Shown here piece by piece: positions 1 through 6,457 of a stretch of DNA of 40,660 nt (the stretch's first letter is position 1; each line of letters opens with the position of its first letter). A program made the translations under genes and the position numbers. The notes under the pieces are model-generated. The model searched no databases. It was not told the DNA's origin and saw only the letters and a list, made by a program, of their open reading frames with translations. The DNA comes from PBB1 sp043738425 (lineage in GTDB: Bacteria > Pseudomonadota > Gammaproteobacteria > Burkholderiales > Burkholderiaceae_C), in the NCBI GenBank assembly GCA_043738425.1, contig JAYUGJ010000066.1:1-40660 (forward strand), read 5' to 3'.

Positions 1-2
1 GC

Positions 3-116
3 CGCGGCTGCATCACGGTGCTCGATCGCGCGGCGCTCGAGTCGCGCTCTTGCGAGTGCTATGCGGCCATCCAGACCGAATACGACCGTTTGCTGCCGCA
101 CCGCCTGGCAGCCTGA
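3..116 (+). CDS. Crp/Fnr-family transcriptional regulator, C-terminal end (partial)
   Basis: Only the last 37 residues are in the window; the gene begins upstream. They read RGCITVLDRAALE, then SRSCECYAAI, and end in LLPHRLAA before TGA. This resembles the end of Crp/Fnr-type regulators, in which the winged-helix domain is followed by a stretch of the type 'G.ITVLDR..LE..SCECY...' before a short tail. Such proteins bind DNA as dimers and respond to oxygen, NO or redox. The effector domain is not visible, so the signal cannot be stated. A cbb3-type oxidase operon starts 1.5 kb downstream, which fits an oxygen-related role, but two leftward genes lie between and no direct link is shown. Confidence 0.7.
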   Translation, partial: RGCITVLDRAALESRSCECYAAIQTEYDRLLPHRLAA

Positions 117-130
117 CGCAATGTGCGTCA
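114..130. other. Perfect 7-bp palindrome overlapping the regulator stop codon
   Basis: TGACGCA, a 3-base spacer ATG, then TGCGTCA. The first arm contains the TGA stop of the Crp/Fnr-like gene. No T-tract follows, so it is not a standard intrinsic terminator. It could be a small 3' hairpin or a binding site for a dimeric protein. Confidence 0.45.
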
Positions 131-265
131 TGTGACGGGCGGACTGGCCTGCGCTGCACGACGTTCGCGGTCGACTTGAACCCGACGACCACTGTCTGAA
201 AACTGCAGGTTGAACCCGCGGCCGCGGCTCGATTCATGCGGCCGAGATCCTGCCTTCGCTGCTGG

Positions 266-337
266 TTTTGTCACCAGTTTGGCCACCAGTTTTGTCACTG
301 GTTCAGCCGTTGGTTTCGCCATTGGTTTCGCCACCAG
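266..337. repeat. Six 12-bp tandem units in the gene-poor stretch 117-372
   Basis: Units read TTTTGTCACCAG, TTTGGCCACCAG, TTTTGTCACTGG, TTCAGCCGTTGG, TTTCGCCATTGG and TTTCGCCACCAG. On the minus strand they lie in an open frame that starts at a GTG (376-374) overlapping the TGA stop of the Met/His-rich gene (GTGA) and runs to 128 (82 codons), giving a Lys/Pro/Ala-rich repeat. I do not call that frame a gene: its remainder resembles no known protein and the repeat alone could keep it open. Nothing else was seen in 131-265. Confidence 0.7.
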
Positions 338-372
338 CGCGAAGGCAGGTGGTGCACTCGGCACCACCGCTG

Positions 373-696
373 TCACTTCATCATCGGGTCGCTGGGCGGG
401 GCGTCGCGTTTCATCATCGAGTCACCGCCGGGTGGGTGGCCTTTGTTCATGCCGCGGTGCTCTTTCATCATCGACGCGCAATGCGCATCGTGCATCTTCA
501 TGGTGTCGTCTTTCTCGCCGGTGTGCTTCTTCGACATCTTCATGTGCTTTTGACAGTCCTTCATCGACATGTCTTTGGTTTCAAGCGTTTGCTTGTTGAT
601 GGTGTCGTCGGCGTGTGCGCTGGTGGCGAACATCGAGCTGGCCAAGGCCCAGCTCGCGCAAAAAATAGATGCCGATAAAGCAGAAGTTGTTTTCAT
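373..696 (-). CDS. Small exported Met/His-rich protein, unknown function
   Basis: A 107-residue protein. Residues 1-29 form a signal peptide (Lys at position 3, hydrophobic core, likely cleavage after SAHA). The mature part is highly charged and rich in Met, His, Lys and Asp, with clusters such as MSMKDCQKHMKMSKKH and MKMHDAHCASMM, plus two Cys. It resembles no enzyme. Such composition in a periplasmic protein is compatible with soft-metal (copper or silver) binding, but that is inference. A GGAG ribosome binding site lies about 10 bases before the ATG. The gene points away from the SYLF gene's start region on the same strand (about 100 bp downstream of it), so the two may be co-transcribed. 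The end of the gene is followed by 12-bp repeats. Confidence 0.65.
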   Translation of the reverse strand: MKTTSALSASIFCASWALASSMFATSAHADDTINKQTLETKDMSMKDCQKHMKMSKKHTGEKDDTMKMHDAHCASMMKEHRGMNKGHPPGGDSMMKRDAPPSDPMMK

Positions 697-797
697 CAGG
701 GATTCTCCAGGTGGGTGAAAAAAATGCGGGGTCGGCGCAGATCGATCTGCGCCGCACCGCGTGCTCAGGTGACTTTGGGGTCAGGTGTTCAGGCTGG

Positions 798-1376
798 TCA
801 CTTCTTTTTGATGCGGCTGATCTTGGTGCCTTCGATGCTCAGGCTGGCCATCAGGCCTTGCTGGTCGAAGATGAACGCGTAGGCATCGTCTTTCAGCGTC
901 GAAGTGGTCAGGTTTTTCCCCACGCCTTCATTGACCACTACCACCGACGGGCCGACGCCGACCTCCCAGCCTTTGGTGGTGTCGAGGTACTTCACCGCCT
1001 TATCGGTCATCAGGAAAACCACGTAGCCGTATGAGGTGGCACCGGCCTGCCAGCCCCACGACGCCGACACCGAATTGAAGAAGCCGCCGTGCGCCGCGTT
1101 CTTCGTCAGCACGCCTTCGCCGAAGGCACCGCCGAAGATCAAACCGGCTTTGATAATTTTTGGGAAAACCAAAATGCCGCGGGCGTTTTTCGACAGCATT
1201 TCAGCCGTCGGGTTGGTTTTGTACAAGGCCTGCAGCGCTTGTGCCGCGTCTTTTTTCAAGTCACTGGCGGTGGCCGCGCGTGCGCTGGCGCTGAAGCCGC
1301 CCAGTGCCATGCCGCTTGCGTTGGTTGCCAGTGCAGCCAACAACCACTTAAGCGAAATACGTTTGGTGTTTTGCAT
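798..1376 (-). CDS. SYLF-domain (YSC84-like) lipid-binding protein
   Basis: 192 residues. The N-terminus (to about residue 34) is an export signal ending in ASARA. The rest matches the bacterial SYLF/YSC84 family: an Ala-rich helix with 'NPTAEMLSKNARGILVFPKI', then a Gly-rich stretch 'GLIFGGAFGEGVL', 'SASWGWQAGATSYGYVVFLMTD', and a C-terminal 'KDDAYAFIFDQQGLMASLS'. SYLF domains bind phosphoinositides in eukaryotes; bacterial members are exported and are often induced by stress, with no defined reaction. The start is supported by AAGGAAAAAATC just upstream of the ATG. It is transcribed divergently from the oxidase operon, sharing the 1377-1559 region. Confidence 0.88.
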   Translation of the reverse strand: MQNTKRISLKWLLAALATNASGMALGGFSASARAATASDLKKDAAQALQALYKTNPTAEMLSKNARGILVFPKIIKAGLIFGGAFGEGVLTKNAAHGGFFNSVSASWGWQAGATSYGYVVFLMTDKAVKYLDTTKGWEVGVGPSVVVVNEGVGKNLTTSTLKDDAYAFIFDQQGLMASLSIEGTKISRIKKK

Positions 1377-1559
1377 GATTTTTTCCTTGGTGTGTTGAAC
1401 ACGAATTCACCAACTCAGGTTAGTCACCGACCGTGCATAGCGATGTTCGAAAGCGCACACACACCAAAAAAAACAGCACACGTCGCATTGCCACCCACTG
1501 TGTGACAGCGCACAGACACAGCGCGCCTGCGGCGCACATCGTGCCGTCAGGAGTACGCA

Positions 1560-1628
1560 ATGAACGATGCAGTAATGGTGGTCAACCACACGCGCGCACA
1601 CACCGCGACCACGGCGGGCACGCGCTGA
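1560..1628 (+). CDS. 22-residue leader ORF coupled to oxidase subunit I
   Basis: ATG at 1560 follows CAGGAG (1548-1553) at a good spacing. The frame encodes 22 residues beginning MNDAVMVVNH and ending TTAGTR, and its TGA overlaps the ATG of the oxidase gene (TGATG at 1626-1630). The oxidase ATG itself has no evident Shine-Dalgarno sequence (CGGGCACGCGC precedes it). The arrangement suggests translational coupling. No attenuation hairpin or run of one regulatory amino acid was seen. It may be a functional peptide, or only a device to deliver ribosomes. A longer start of the oxidase frame at 1433 is open but encodes unconserved sequence. Confidence 0.55.
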   Translation: MNDAVMVVNHTRAHTATTAGTR

Positions 1629-3271
1629 TGGACAGCACGCTGCTCAGCTTGCTCGGCGCGTTCGTGTTGTCACTGATCGGGTTGTTCGCATTCATCTGGT
1701 CGCTGCGCCACGGTTTGCTGGTGGAGAACCCGCGTGCTGCCTCGGTCATATTTGCGCCGGGCGAGATCGGCCGCATCGACGACCCGGCATTGGCCGCACC
1801 GGAGCAAGCGTCGATGCAGGGCGCGGTGGCAGCGCGCGGCGACCCGGTGGTCGCCGCCGACCTGACCGAAGTCAGTGACCGTGTCGCCGCCGATAACTCG
1901 ACCGCTTTTCCGGTGTTCATGTTCTTGGCGTTTGCCTGCCTGTGGCTGCTGGTCGGCTCGGTGGCCGGGCTGATTGCGTCGATCAAATTGCACCAGCCCG
2001 ACTGGTTGGTCGACGACGCCTGGCTCAGCTTCGGGCGCATCCGCACGGTGCATTTGAATGCGGTGATCTACGGCTGGGCGACCAACGGCAGCCTGGCGAT
2101 CATTGTGTTTTTGTTGCCGCGTTTGCTGCGCACGCGGCTGCACGGCGCGGTGTGGGCCATGGTCGGCGGCACGCTGATCAATGTGGGCGTGGCTTCGGGC
2201 ATCGGCGCGATTGCGATCGGCTGGACCGACGGCATGGAATACCTCGAAATTCCGTGGCAGATCGGCATCTTCATCGCGGTCGGTTTCGTGATGGTGATCG
2301 CCACCGCGCTGTTCACGCTGGTCAACCGCAAGGTCGAGCATTTGTACGTCAGCGTGTGGTATTTCGTCGCGTCGCTGCTGTGGATTGCGCTGTTGTACGT
2401 GGTGGCCAAATTACCCGGCGTGCACTTCGGCGTGCAGCAAGCCACCACCAACTGGTGGTTCGGCCACAACGCGCTGGGCTTGTGGTTCACGCCGGTAGCG
2501 GTCGGCGCGATTTATTACTTCTTGCCGAAGATCATCGGCCGCCCGGTGCGCTCGTACAACCTGTCGCTGCTCGGCTTTTGGACGCTGGCGTTTTTCTACG
2601 GCCAGGTCGGTGGCCACCACCTGATCGGCGGGCCGGTGCCGGGCTGGCTGACCACGCTGTCGATCGTGCAAAGCATGATGATGTTCATACCGGTGCTGGC
2701 GTTCACCATCAACCAGGCGCTGACGATGAAGGGCCAGATGCACCTGGCGCGTTATTCACCGACGCTGCGCTTCATGATGTTGGGCGGGCTGATGTACACC
2801 GCGTCGTCGTTCCAGGGTTCGCTCGAATCGCTGCGCAGCGTCAACGTGGTGACCCACTTCACCCATTTCACGGTGGCACATGCGCACCTGGGCATGTATG
2901 CGTTCGTCTCGATGGTGCTGTTCGGCGCGGTGTATTTCATGCTGCCGCGGGTACTGAATTGGGAGTGGCCGTACCCGAAGCTGATCGCGCTGCATTTTTG
3001 GTTGGTGACCGCAGGCGTGGCGATCTACTTCGTCGGCTTGTCGATCGGCGGCTGGCTGCAAGGCCGCGCCATGCTCGACGCCACCCGGCCGTTCATGGAG
3101 TCGGTGGCGCTCACGCTGCCTTACCTGCAGTCGCGCAGCATCGGCGGCGCGTTGATGACGCTGGGACATTTTGTTTTTGTCGGCCACTTCATGGCGATGG
3201 CGCTGCGCTTCGGGCCCGAGCGCGCCAGTGCGGCGCTGTTTTGGTCGTCGAAACCGATGGTCGTGCGTTGA
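1628..3271 (+). CDS. ccoN: cbb3-type cytochrome c oxidase subunit I with CcoS-like N-terminal segment
   Basis: 547 residues; catalytic subunit that reduces O2 to water in the inner membrane. Residues 1-55 resemble CcoS/FixS, the small assembly protein: one membrane helix, then FIWSLRHGLLVENPRAAS. A polar linker (56-92) leads to the CcoN core. Ligands visible: low-spin heme His142 (RTVHLNAVIYGW), CuB His280 (WWFGHNALG) and His330/His331 (VGGHHLIGG), heme b3 His418 and heme b His420 (VAHAHLG). Tyr390 (LMYTASSFQG) aligns with the cross-linked Tyr of cbb3 enzymes; the usual 'FEG' after it is FQG (Gln396). It is first in an operon with two cytochromes c and a SCO protein. The start is chosen because ATG 1628 overlaps the leader ORF stop and begins the CcoS-like helix. 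Confidence 0.9.
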   Translation: MDSTLLSLLGAFVLSLIGLFAFIWSLRHGLLVENPRAASVIFAPGEIGRIDDPALAAPEQASMQGAVAARGDPVVAADLTEVSDRVAADNSTAFPVFMFLAFACLWLLVGSVAGLIASIKLHQPDWLVDDAWLSFGRIRTVHLNAVIYGWATNGSLAIIVFLLPRLLRTRLHGAVWAMVGGTLINVGVASGIGAIAIGWTDGMEYLEIPWQIGIFIAVGFVMVIATALFTLVNRKVEHLYVSVWYFVASLLWIALLYVVAKLPGVHFGVQQATTNWWFGHNALGLWFTPVAVGAIYYFLPKIIGRPVRSYNLSLLGFWTLAFFYGQVGGHHLIGGPVPGWLTTLSIVQSMMMFIPVLAFTINQALTMKGQMHLARYSPTLRFMMLGGLMYTASSFQGSLESLRSVNVVTHFTHFTVAHAHLGMYAFVSMVLFGAVYFMLPRVLNWEWPYPKLIALHFWLVTAGVAIYFVGLSIGGWLQGRAMLDATRPFMESVALTLPYLQSRSIGGALMTLGHFVFVGHFMAMALRFGPERASAALFWSSKPMVVR

Positions 3272-3280
3272 GGCTGCCGC

Positions 3281-4078
3281 GTGGACAGTGACCTCAAACT
3301 CGTATCGGGCGCAATGATTGCGCTGGGTCTGGCCACCGCCGCGCTGGTGGTGATGCCGTACATCCAGGCGCGTGATGTGCAGCCGCCCGCCGAACTGAAG
3401 GCCTACACCGACCAGCAGCTGCGCGGCCGTGCGGTGTATGTGGCCAACGGCTGTGTGTATTGCCACAGCCAGCAGCCGCGCGACCGCAAATTCGGCCCCG
3501 ATGCGCAGCGCGGTTGGGGCCGCGCGGCGGTGCCCGGCGACTACGTGTTCGACCGGCCGCATTTGCTCGGTTCGATGCGCACCGGGCCCGACCTGTTCAA
3601 CATCGGCGCGCGCCAGCCCAGCCGCGACTGGCACCTCGGCCACCTGTACCAGCCGCGGGCCTATACACCTGGCTCCATCATGCCGGCGTACCCGTATTTG
3701 TTTCGCGCCAAAGCGGTAGCCGAAGAAGGCGAACAGCTGGTCGCGCTGCCACCCGGCGTGTCACCCGCGGGCAAAGTAGTGGTGGCCACGCCCGATGCGA
3801 TGGACCTGGTCAAGTACCTGCAAGGCTTGAACCACACCTATGCGGTGTTGCCGCCGTTGCCGGCCCTTGCAACGGCTGTTTCGACCCCTGCCTCAACGCC
3901 TGTGGCATCGCCCATGGCATCGCCTGTGGCAACTCCCCCTGCGTCGTCTGTCGCAACGCCGTTTGCGCCGCCGGCCGCTGCGTCGTCTGATGCGTCGTCT
4001 GATGCGTCGTCTGATGCGTCGGCCGTTGCGTCGGCCGTTGCGCCGGCGGTTGCGTCGCCTGTTGCGACCGCACCCTGA
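3281..4078 (+). CDS. ccoO: cbb3-type oxidase subunit II, mono-heme cytochrome c
   Basis: 265 residues from a GTG start 9 bp after subunit I. Residues 7-28 form the membrane anchor. The c-type heme site is GCVYCHSQ (Cys58, Cys61, His62), with an axial Met at SIMPAYPYL (Met134); this SQ.P / MPAYP pattern is typical of CcoO/FixO. The region 'GSMRTGPDLFNIGARQPSRDWHLGHLYQPRAYTPGS' also follows the family. It passes electrons from the soluble or membrane cytochrome to subunit I on the periplasmic side. After residue ~190 the protein departs from the family: about 70 residues of Ala/Ser/Pro/Thr encoded by sixteen 12-bp repeat units. This tail is probably a flexible periplasmic extension. No strong ribosome binding site is seen before the GTG, so coupling to subunit I is likely. 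Confidence 0.9.
   Translation: MDSDLKLVSGAMIALGLATAALVVMPYIQARDVQPPAELKAYTDQQLRGRAVYVANGCVYCHSQQPRDRKFGPDAQRGWGRAAVPGDYVFDRPHLLGSMRTGPDLFNIGARQPSRDWHLGHLYQPRAYTPGSIMPAYPYLFRAKAVAEEGEQLVALPPGVSPAGKVVVATPDAMDLVKYLQGLNHTYAVLPPLPALATAVSTPASTPVASPMASPVATPPASSVATPFAPPAAASSDASSDASSDASAVASAVAPAVASPVATAP
3872..4063. repeat. Sixteen 12-bp tandem units encoding the CcoO tail
   Basis: The stretch divides into 16 consecutive 12-base units, e.g. ACGCCTGTGGCA, TCGCCTGTGGCA, three identical GCGTCGTCTGAT (3980-4015), two identical GCGTCGGCCGTT (4016-4039). Period 12 keeps the frame and gives a four-residue protein period. The three exact copies suggest recent expansion. Confidence 0.9.
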
Positions 4079-4088
4079 CCGCCATCGC

Positions 4089-4832
4089 ATGGACCACATT
4101 CCACCCAGCGACAGCGCGGCAAACGACGCCGGCAAAAGCGGCGCGGCGCAAGGTGAAAGCACGCAAGAAGCCCCCGCGTCCGCCACTACCACTGCACCCG
4201 CACCCGCGCGCACGCCGGCAACCGCACACCTGCCCGCGCAGCAGCGCGAGACCACCGATCCGACTGAGCGCGACCGGCCGATTCCGCTGCTGGCGGTGGT
4301 GTTGATGGTCGGCATGCTGGCGTTCGGTGTCGGCTACATCGTGTGGGCCGAGCCGCCGGGCCCGTCTGAATTCGGTGACCGCCGCACGCTGGCCGACTTG
4401 CGTGCGCGCGACCCCACCGCTGACGCCGCAAGCGGCAGCAGCGCCGGTGCGGTCGACGGCCAGCAGATCTACACCGCCAACTGCGTGGCGTGCCACCAAA
4501 CTACCGGCAAGGGTTTGGCCGGTGTGTTCCCGCCGCTCGATGCGTCGGAATGGGTGCTCGGCGATGAGCGCGTGGTCGCCAACATCTTGCTGCACGGCAT
4601 CAACGGCGAGATCAAGGTGGCCGGCATCGCCTACCAAGGCGCGATGCCGCCGTTCAAGCAGCTCAGTGATGCCGAGTTGGCGGCGGTGACCTCGCATGTG
4701 CGTGCTGCCTGGTCCAACAAATCGCCGCCCATTACCGCTGCGCTGTTCGCTCAAATTCGCAGCAGCTCGAAGCGCACCACGCCGTTTGCCGGTGGTGCCG
4801 AGTTGGACACGTTGCGCGGCAAGCCGCCGTGA
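4089..4832 (+). CDS. Membrane-anchored mono-heme cytochrome c (CcoP-like position)
   Basis: 247 residues. Residues 1-63 are a cytoplasmic-side low-complexity tail rich in Ala/Pro/Thr; 64-87 form one membrane helix (PIPLLAVVLMVGMLAFGVGY); the C-terminal part is a class I cytochrome c with CVACH (Cys132, Cys135, His136) and axial Met186 in GAMPPFKQLSD. It sits where CcoP would be in a cco operon, but CcoP normally has two hemes c and here only one CxxCH is present. It probably feeds electrons to the CcoO-like subunit (inference from operon position). ATG 4089 is 10 bp after the CcoO stop. An alternative is a general cytochrome oxidase-associated electron donor of the cytochrome c550 type. Confidence 0.85.
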   Translation: MDHIPPSDSAANDAGKSGAAQGESTQEAPASATTTAPAPARTPATAHLPAQQRETTDPTERDRPIPLLAVVLMVGMLAFGVGYIVWAEPPGPSEFGDRRTLADLRARDPTADAASGSSAGAVDGQQIYTANCVACHQTTGKGLAGVFPPLDASEWVLGDERVVANILLHGINGEIKVAGIAYQGAMPPFKQLSDAELAAVTSHVRAAWSNKSPPITAALFAQIRSSSKRTTPFAGGAELDTLRGKPP

Positions 4833-4944
4833 GTCGATATCTGCGCGGTTGCACCCGGTTGCCTCGGCAGCCGGTGCGCCGTGCGGGCCCCGGTGGTGCA
4901 GTCCCCAATCGCCACCCGCAGCGGCATCACGGCGCAGGTTGAGC

Positions 4945-5619
4945 ATGCGCGACCCCACCGGTGTCCGCATGACGCGAACCGCCCTGGCGTGCGCCGTACT
5001 GATCGCCACCGCGTACGCCACTGCGTCGTGGCTGACGCACGGCTTTGCGGTCTGGACCGCTGAAGGTGCGCGCCGGCTGGCGGTGGCCGAGCAGCCGGTA
5101 GCCGCGCCGGCTGCGCGGCTGCGGGGGTCAGGTGTTGAACGCGGCAACCTCGTCGACCTGCTGACCCAGCCCGGCCGTGTCACGCTGCTCAATTTTGTTT
5201 ACACCCGCTGCGCCAGCGTGTGCCTGGCGATGGGCAGCGAATTTCAGCAATTGCAGCGCGCGCTGGCACAGCGACCACCACCGGCGCAGCCGATTGCCTT
5301 GCTGTCGATCAGCATCGATCCGCTGCACGACGACATCGCTGCGTTGCAGCAAGCCGCGTGGCGCTGGCGGGCCGACCCCGCGCACTGGCGCTTCGTCGGC
5401 GTGCCCGATGCCGCCGAGCTGCAGCGGCTGCTGGTCGCGTTCCAGGTCACGGTGATCGCCGATGGAGCGGGTGGCTACGAACACAACGCCGCCTTGTTGG
5501 TCATCGACGACCACGGCCGGTTGGTGCGCATTTTCGAGGTGGATGAAACCGCTGCGGCGCTGGCTTACGCAGACTGGTTATCGCAACCCGCACGCCAGCG
5601 GGCAAGGTCGCCCGGCTGA
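4945..5619 (+). CDS. SCO/SenC-family copper chaperone
   Basis: 224 residues with an N-terminal signal anchor (about residues 9-31) and a thioredoxin-like fold. The SCO metal site is present: CASVC (Cys89, Cys93) in NFVYTRCASVC, and the distal His180 in GGYEHNAALLVIDDHGRL. SCO proteins carry Cu or act as thiol reductases for oxidase copper centres in the periplasm. cbb3 enzymes have CuB but no CuA, so the likely client here is CuB insertion into subunit I. An in-frame ATG at 4969 is a possible alternative start; 4945 is preferred because GCAGG lies about 7 bases upstream. The TGA overlaps the next gene's ATG (5617-5621), indicating coupling. Confidence 0.85.
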   Translation: MRDPTGVRMTRTALACAVLIATAYATASWLTHGFAVWTAEGARRLAVAEQPVAAPAARLRGSGVERGNLVDLLTQPGRVTLLNFVYTRCASVCLAMGSEFQQLQRALAQRPPPAQPIALLSISIDPLHDDIAALQQAAWRWRADPAHWRFVGVPDAAELQRLLVAFQVTVIADGAGGYEHNAALLVIDDHGRLVRIFEVDETAAALAYADWLSQPARQRARSPG

Positions 5620-6251
5620 TGGGTGCGCGGGGGAGCAGGTTTTGGGGCACGCACCGAGTCTTGCAGGCCGCTGGTGTGTTGCTGCTGCTGGTGTGGTCGA
5701 TGCCACCGGTGCGCCGCGCCACCGAATCGAGCATGGCGTTGCACATGCTGGTGCAGTACCCCGGTTGGCTGCTCGCCGGCGCGCTGTGCATGGGTCGCGA
5801 TGCGCAAGGCGTGCCGCGCCGCTGGCAGCCAGCGCTGAACGCGTTCGGCATCACCGGCCTGCTCGGCAGCGCGCTGGTGCTGGCGGTATCGATGGTGCCG
5901 CGCGTGCTCGACCTGGCACTCGTCGACCCGCGGGTCGAGGTGGTCAAGGCCGCCGCGCTGGTGGCCGCGGGCGCGGCGCTGCGGGTGTCGTGGCAACCGG
6001 CCGGCGTGGTGCTGCAAGCGTTTTACTTGGGCAACCTGCTGCCGATGATGGCGGTGGTCGGCACGCTCTATCAAGACGCCACCATCCGGCTGTGCAACGC
6101 GTATTTGCTGGGCGACCAGCAGCGGCTGGGTGCCGGCTTGTGCTGGCTGGCCGCAGCGCTGGCAGCCTGGTGGCTGCTGTCGGTCGGCTGGCACGCCAGC
6201 CGAGCAGCCGCGCCCCCCGCACCGCGGTGCGAAGGCGAAACCAGCGGTTGA
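5619..6251 (+). CDS. Polytopic membrane protein of the oxidase operon, unknown
   Basis: 210 residues with about six hydrophobic segments (near 14-30, 44-58, 72-93, 108-124, 128-150 and 168-190). The second helix begins with MALHMLVQYPGWLLAG, where His42 and Gln46 are polar residues at the start of a helix. I do not recognise the family with certainty; size and topology recall CtaG/DUF1404-type membrane proteins found near oxidases, which have a conserved His in a similar context. Its start overlaps the SCO stop, so it belongs to the operon and may serve oxidase assembly (inference). The C-terminus is a short Ala/Pro/Arg tail. Confidence 0.7.
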   Translation: MGARGSRFWGTHRVLQAAGVLLLLVWSMPPVRRATESSMALHMLVQYPGWLLAGALCMGRDAQGVPRRWQPALNAFGITGLLGSALVLAVSMVPRVLDLALVDPRVEVVKAAALVAAGAALRVSWQPAGVVLQAFYLGNLLPMMAVVGTLYQDATIRLCNAYLLGDQQRLGAGLCWLAAALAAWWLLSVGWHASRAAAPPAPRCEGETSG

Positions 6252-6302
6252 TGTCACGCGCTGGCGGCTACGCCCCGTGTGACGCCGCGTAACTTTGTCG
6301 AT

Positions 6303-6368
6303 GTCGGTGTCGGTGTTGGTGTAGGCGTAGGCGTAGGTGCAGCTGTAAGTGTGGGCTACGGTGTCGGC
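6303..6368. repeat. Period-6 tandem repeat between oxidase operon and esterase
   Basis: Eleven 6-base units, from GTCGGT, GTCGGT, GTTGGT, GTAGGC, GTAGGC, GTAGGT to GTCGGC, lying in the 6252-6457 intergenic stretch. No gene or clear terminator was seen there. Confidence 0.8.
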
Positions 6369-6457
6369 GCAGTCCGACAACCGAACGGCACACAAAAAAC
6401 CATCGACGTTCTGGCGTTGCAACGCACAATGGTGCAGTGCAGCATGAAAGGACTTCC

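Noticed and set aside
1385..1425. Possible FNR box upstream of the oxidase operon (TTGAACACGAATTC)
   Set aside because: The right half-site differs from ATCAA at several positions, so the match is too weak to call although oxygen control would be expected.
1433..1627. Oxidase subunit I starting at 1433 with a 65-residue extension
   Set aside because: The extension is Arg/His/Thr-rich with no similarity to the family, has no ribosome site, and overlaps a better supported leader ORF.
1942..3291. 449-codon plus-strand frame overlapping oxidase subunit I
   Set aside because: Arg/Ala-rich shadow in a second frame; subunit I has all heme and copper ligands in its own frame.
3810..5192. 460-codon minus-strand frame across the two cytochrome genes
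   Set aside because: Shadow; includes the repeat block read in antisense (TTHQTTHQ-type) and has no family resemblance.
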